A DNA stretch of 64,000 bases, taken from Chitinophaga sancti (GTDB taxonomy: Bacteria; Bacteroidota; Bacteroidia; Chitinophagales; Chitinophagaceae). Where the stretch lies: the NCBI RefSeq assembly GCF_034087045.1, contig NZ_CP139247.1:3188001-3252000 (forward strand), in the 5' to 3' direction. Of this stretch, positions 63,890-64,000 are shown piece by piece. The position numbers and the translations under genes were made by a program. Positions within the stretch are counted from its first letter, which is position 1. The number at the start of each line of letters is the position of its first letter. The notes below the pieces were generated by a model. It was not told the DNA's origin, ran no database searches, and saw only the letters and a program-made list of their open reading frames with translations.

Positions 63890-64000
63890 ATGGGAAAACA
63901 GGAAAGACTACCACAATCATTTAATTCTATTTCAGAGTTACATAAAGCATTGGGCTTGCCTAAGCCTTTACATCCATTGGTAAGTTTGGTAAACTATGCC
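63890..64000 (+). CDS. AraC family regulator, partial (N-terminus only)
   Basis: Thirty-seven residues begin MGKQERLPQSFNSISELHKA and continue with LGLPKPLHPLVSLVNYA. This SISELHKALGLPKPLHPL start is common in Bacteroidota AraC regulators, with the DNA-binding domain expected beyond the window. A TAAATTTG -7 element (63877-63884) sits 5 nt before the ATG. It probably controls the preceding VOC and SDR genes. Confidence 0.7.
   Translation, partial: MGKQERLPQSFNSISELHKALGLPKPLHPLVSLVNYA

Overview
The window looks like chromosome from a Chitinophaga-like member of the Bacteroidota. The evidence is SusC/SusD and carboxypeptidase-regulatory-domain TonB receptors, a type IX secretion C-terminal signal, AraC and HxlR regulators, TAnnTTTG-type promoters, little use of Shine-Dalgarno sites, and moderate GC. 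I see no tRNA, rRNA, CRISPR array or intact insertion sequence. All family calls are made by eye from motifs; no database was searched.

Layout. 1-3.6 kb: end of an SDR gene, a Crp/Fnr regulator, an exported chorismate mutase, and an MFS transporter behind a truncated small ORF. 3.7-10.4 kb is the most unusual part: an AraC regulator divergent from a Tet(X)-like flavin monooxygenase, a TetA-like MFS exporter and an NAD-dependent epimerase, then a 58-residue lipoprotein-like peptide ending in CPACGMG (8386-8562) and a DUF692/MNIO iron oxidase (8919-10025). The last two look like a chryseobasin-type RiPP precursor and its modifying enzyme. This part and the RluF gene near 16 kb are full of tandem repeats. 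Some are in-frame inserts within coding sequence (monooxygenase loop, epimerase loop, RluF tail). Others appear to be copies of gene 3' ends carried past the stop codon (monooxygenase, MNIO, RluF, possibly the precursor).

10.4-21.4 kb holds housekeeping and hypothetical genes: DUF4116-like, YcxB-like, PstS, MTHFR-like, RluF, DUF1877, YcaQ-like and AhpD-like. 21.4-26.2 kb: a DUF4249/TonB receptor pair and a metallo-beta-lactamase-fold hydrolase. 26.4-31.3 kb: a fatty acid desaturase, then a ThDP decarboxylase and a flavin amine oxidase likely to act in sequence. 31.4-35.4 kb: an operon of glycosyltransferase, UDP-galactopyranose mutase and a GH1-like protein fused to a degraded RmlD-like domain. 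36-42 kb: DUF892 protein, a T9SS-exported multidomain GH16 glucanase, a methyltransferase and a VOC protein. 42-47 kb: a siderophore-type receptor divergent (via an AraC regulator) from DoxX and an exported polysaccharide deacetylase. 47.9-56.5 kb: SusC/SusD divergent from an AraC regulator, an FGGY sugar kinase and an exported enolase-superfamily dehydratase, probably a sugar-acid locus.

56.6-64 kb: two small secreted proteins, a perfect 52-bp palindrome, an amidohydrolase remnant, two tandem terpene synthases, a divergent SDR/HxlR pair with a candidate operator, then a decayed integrase end followed by AT-richer VOC, SDR and AraC genes that look horizontally acquired.
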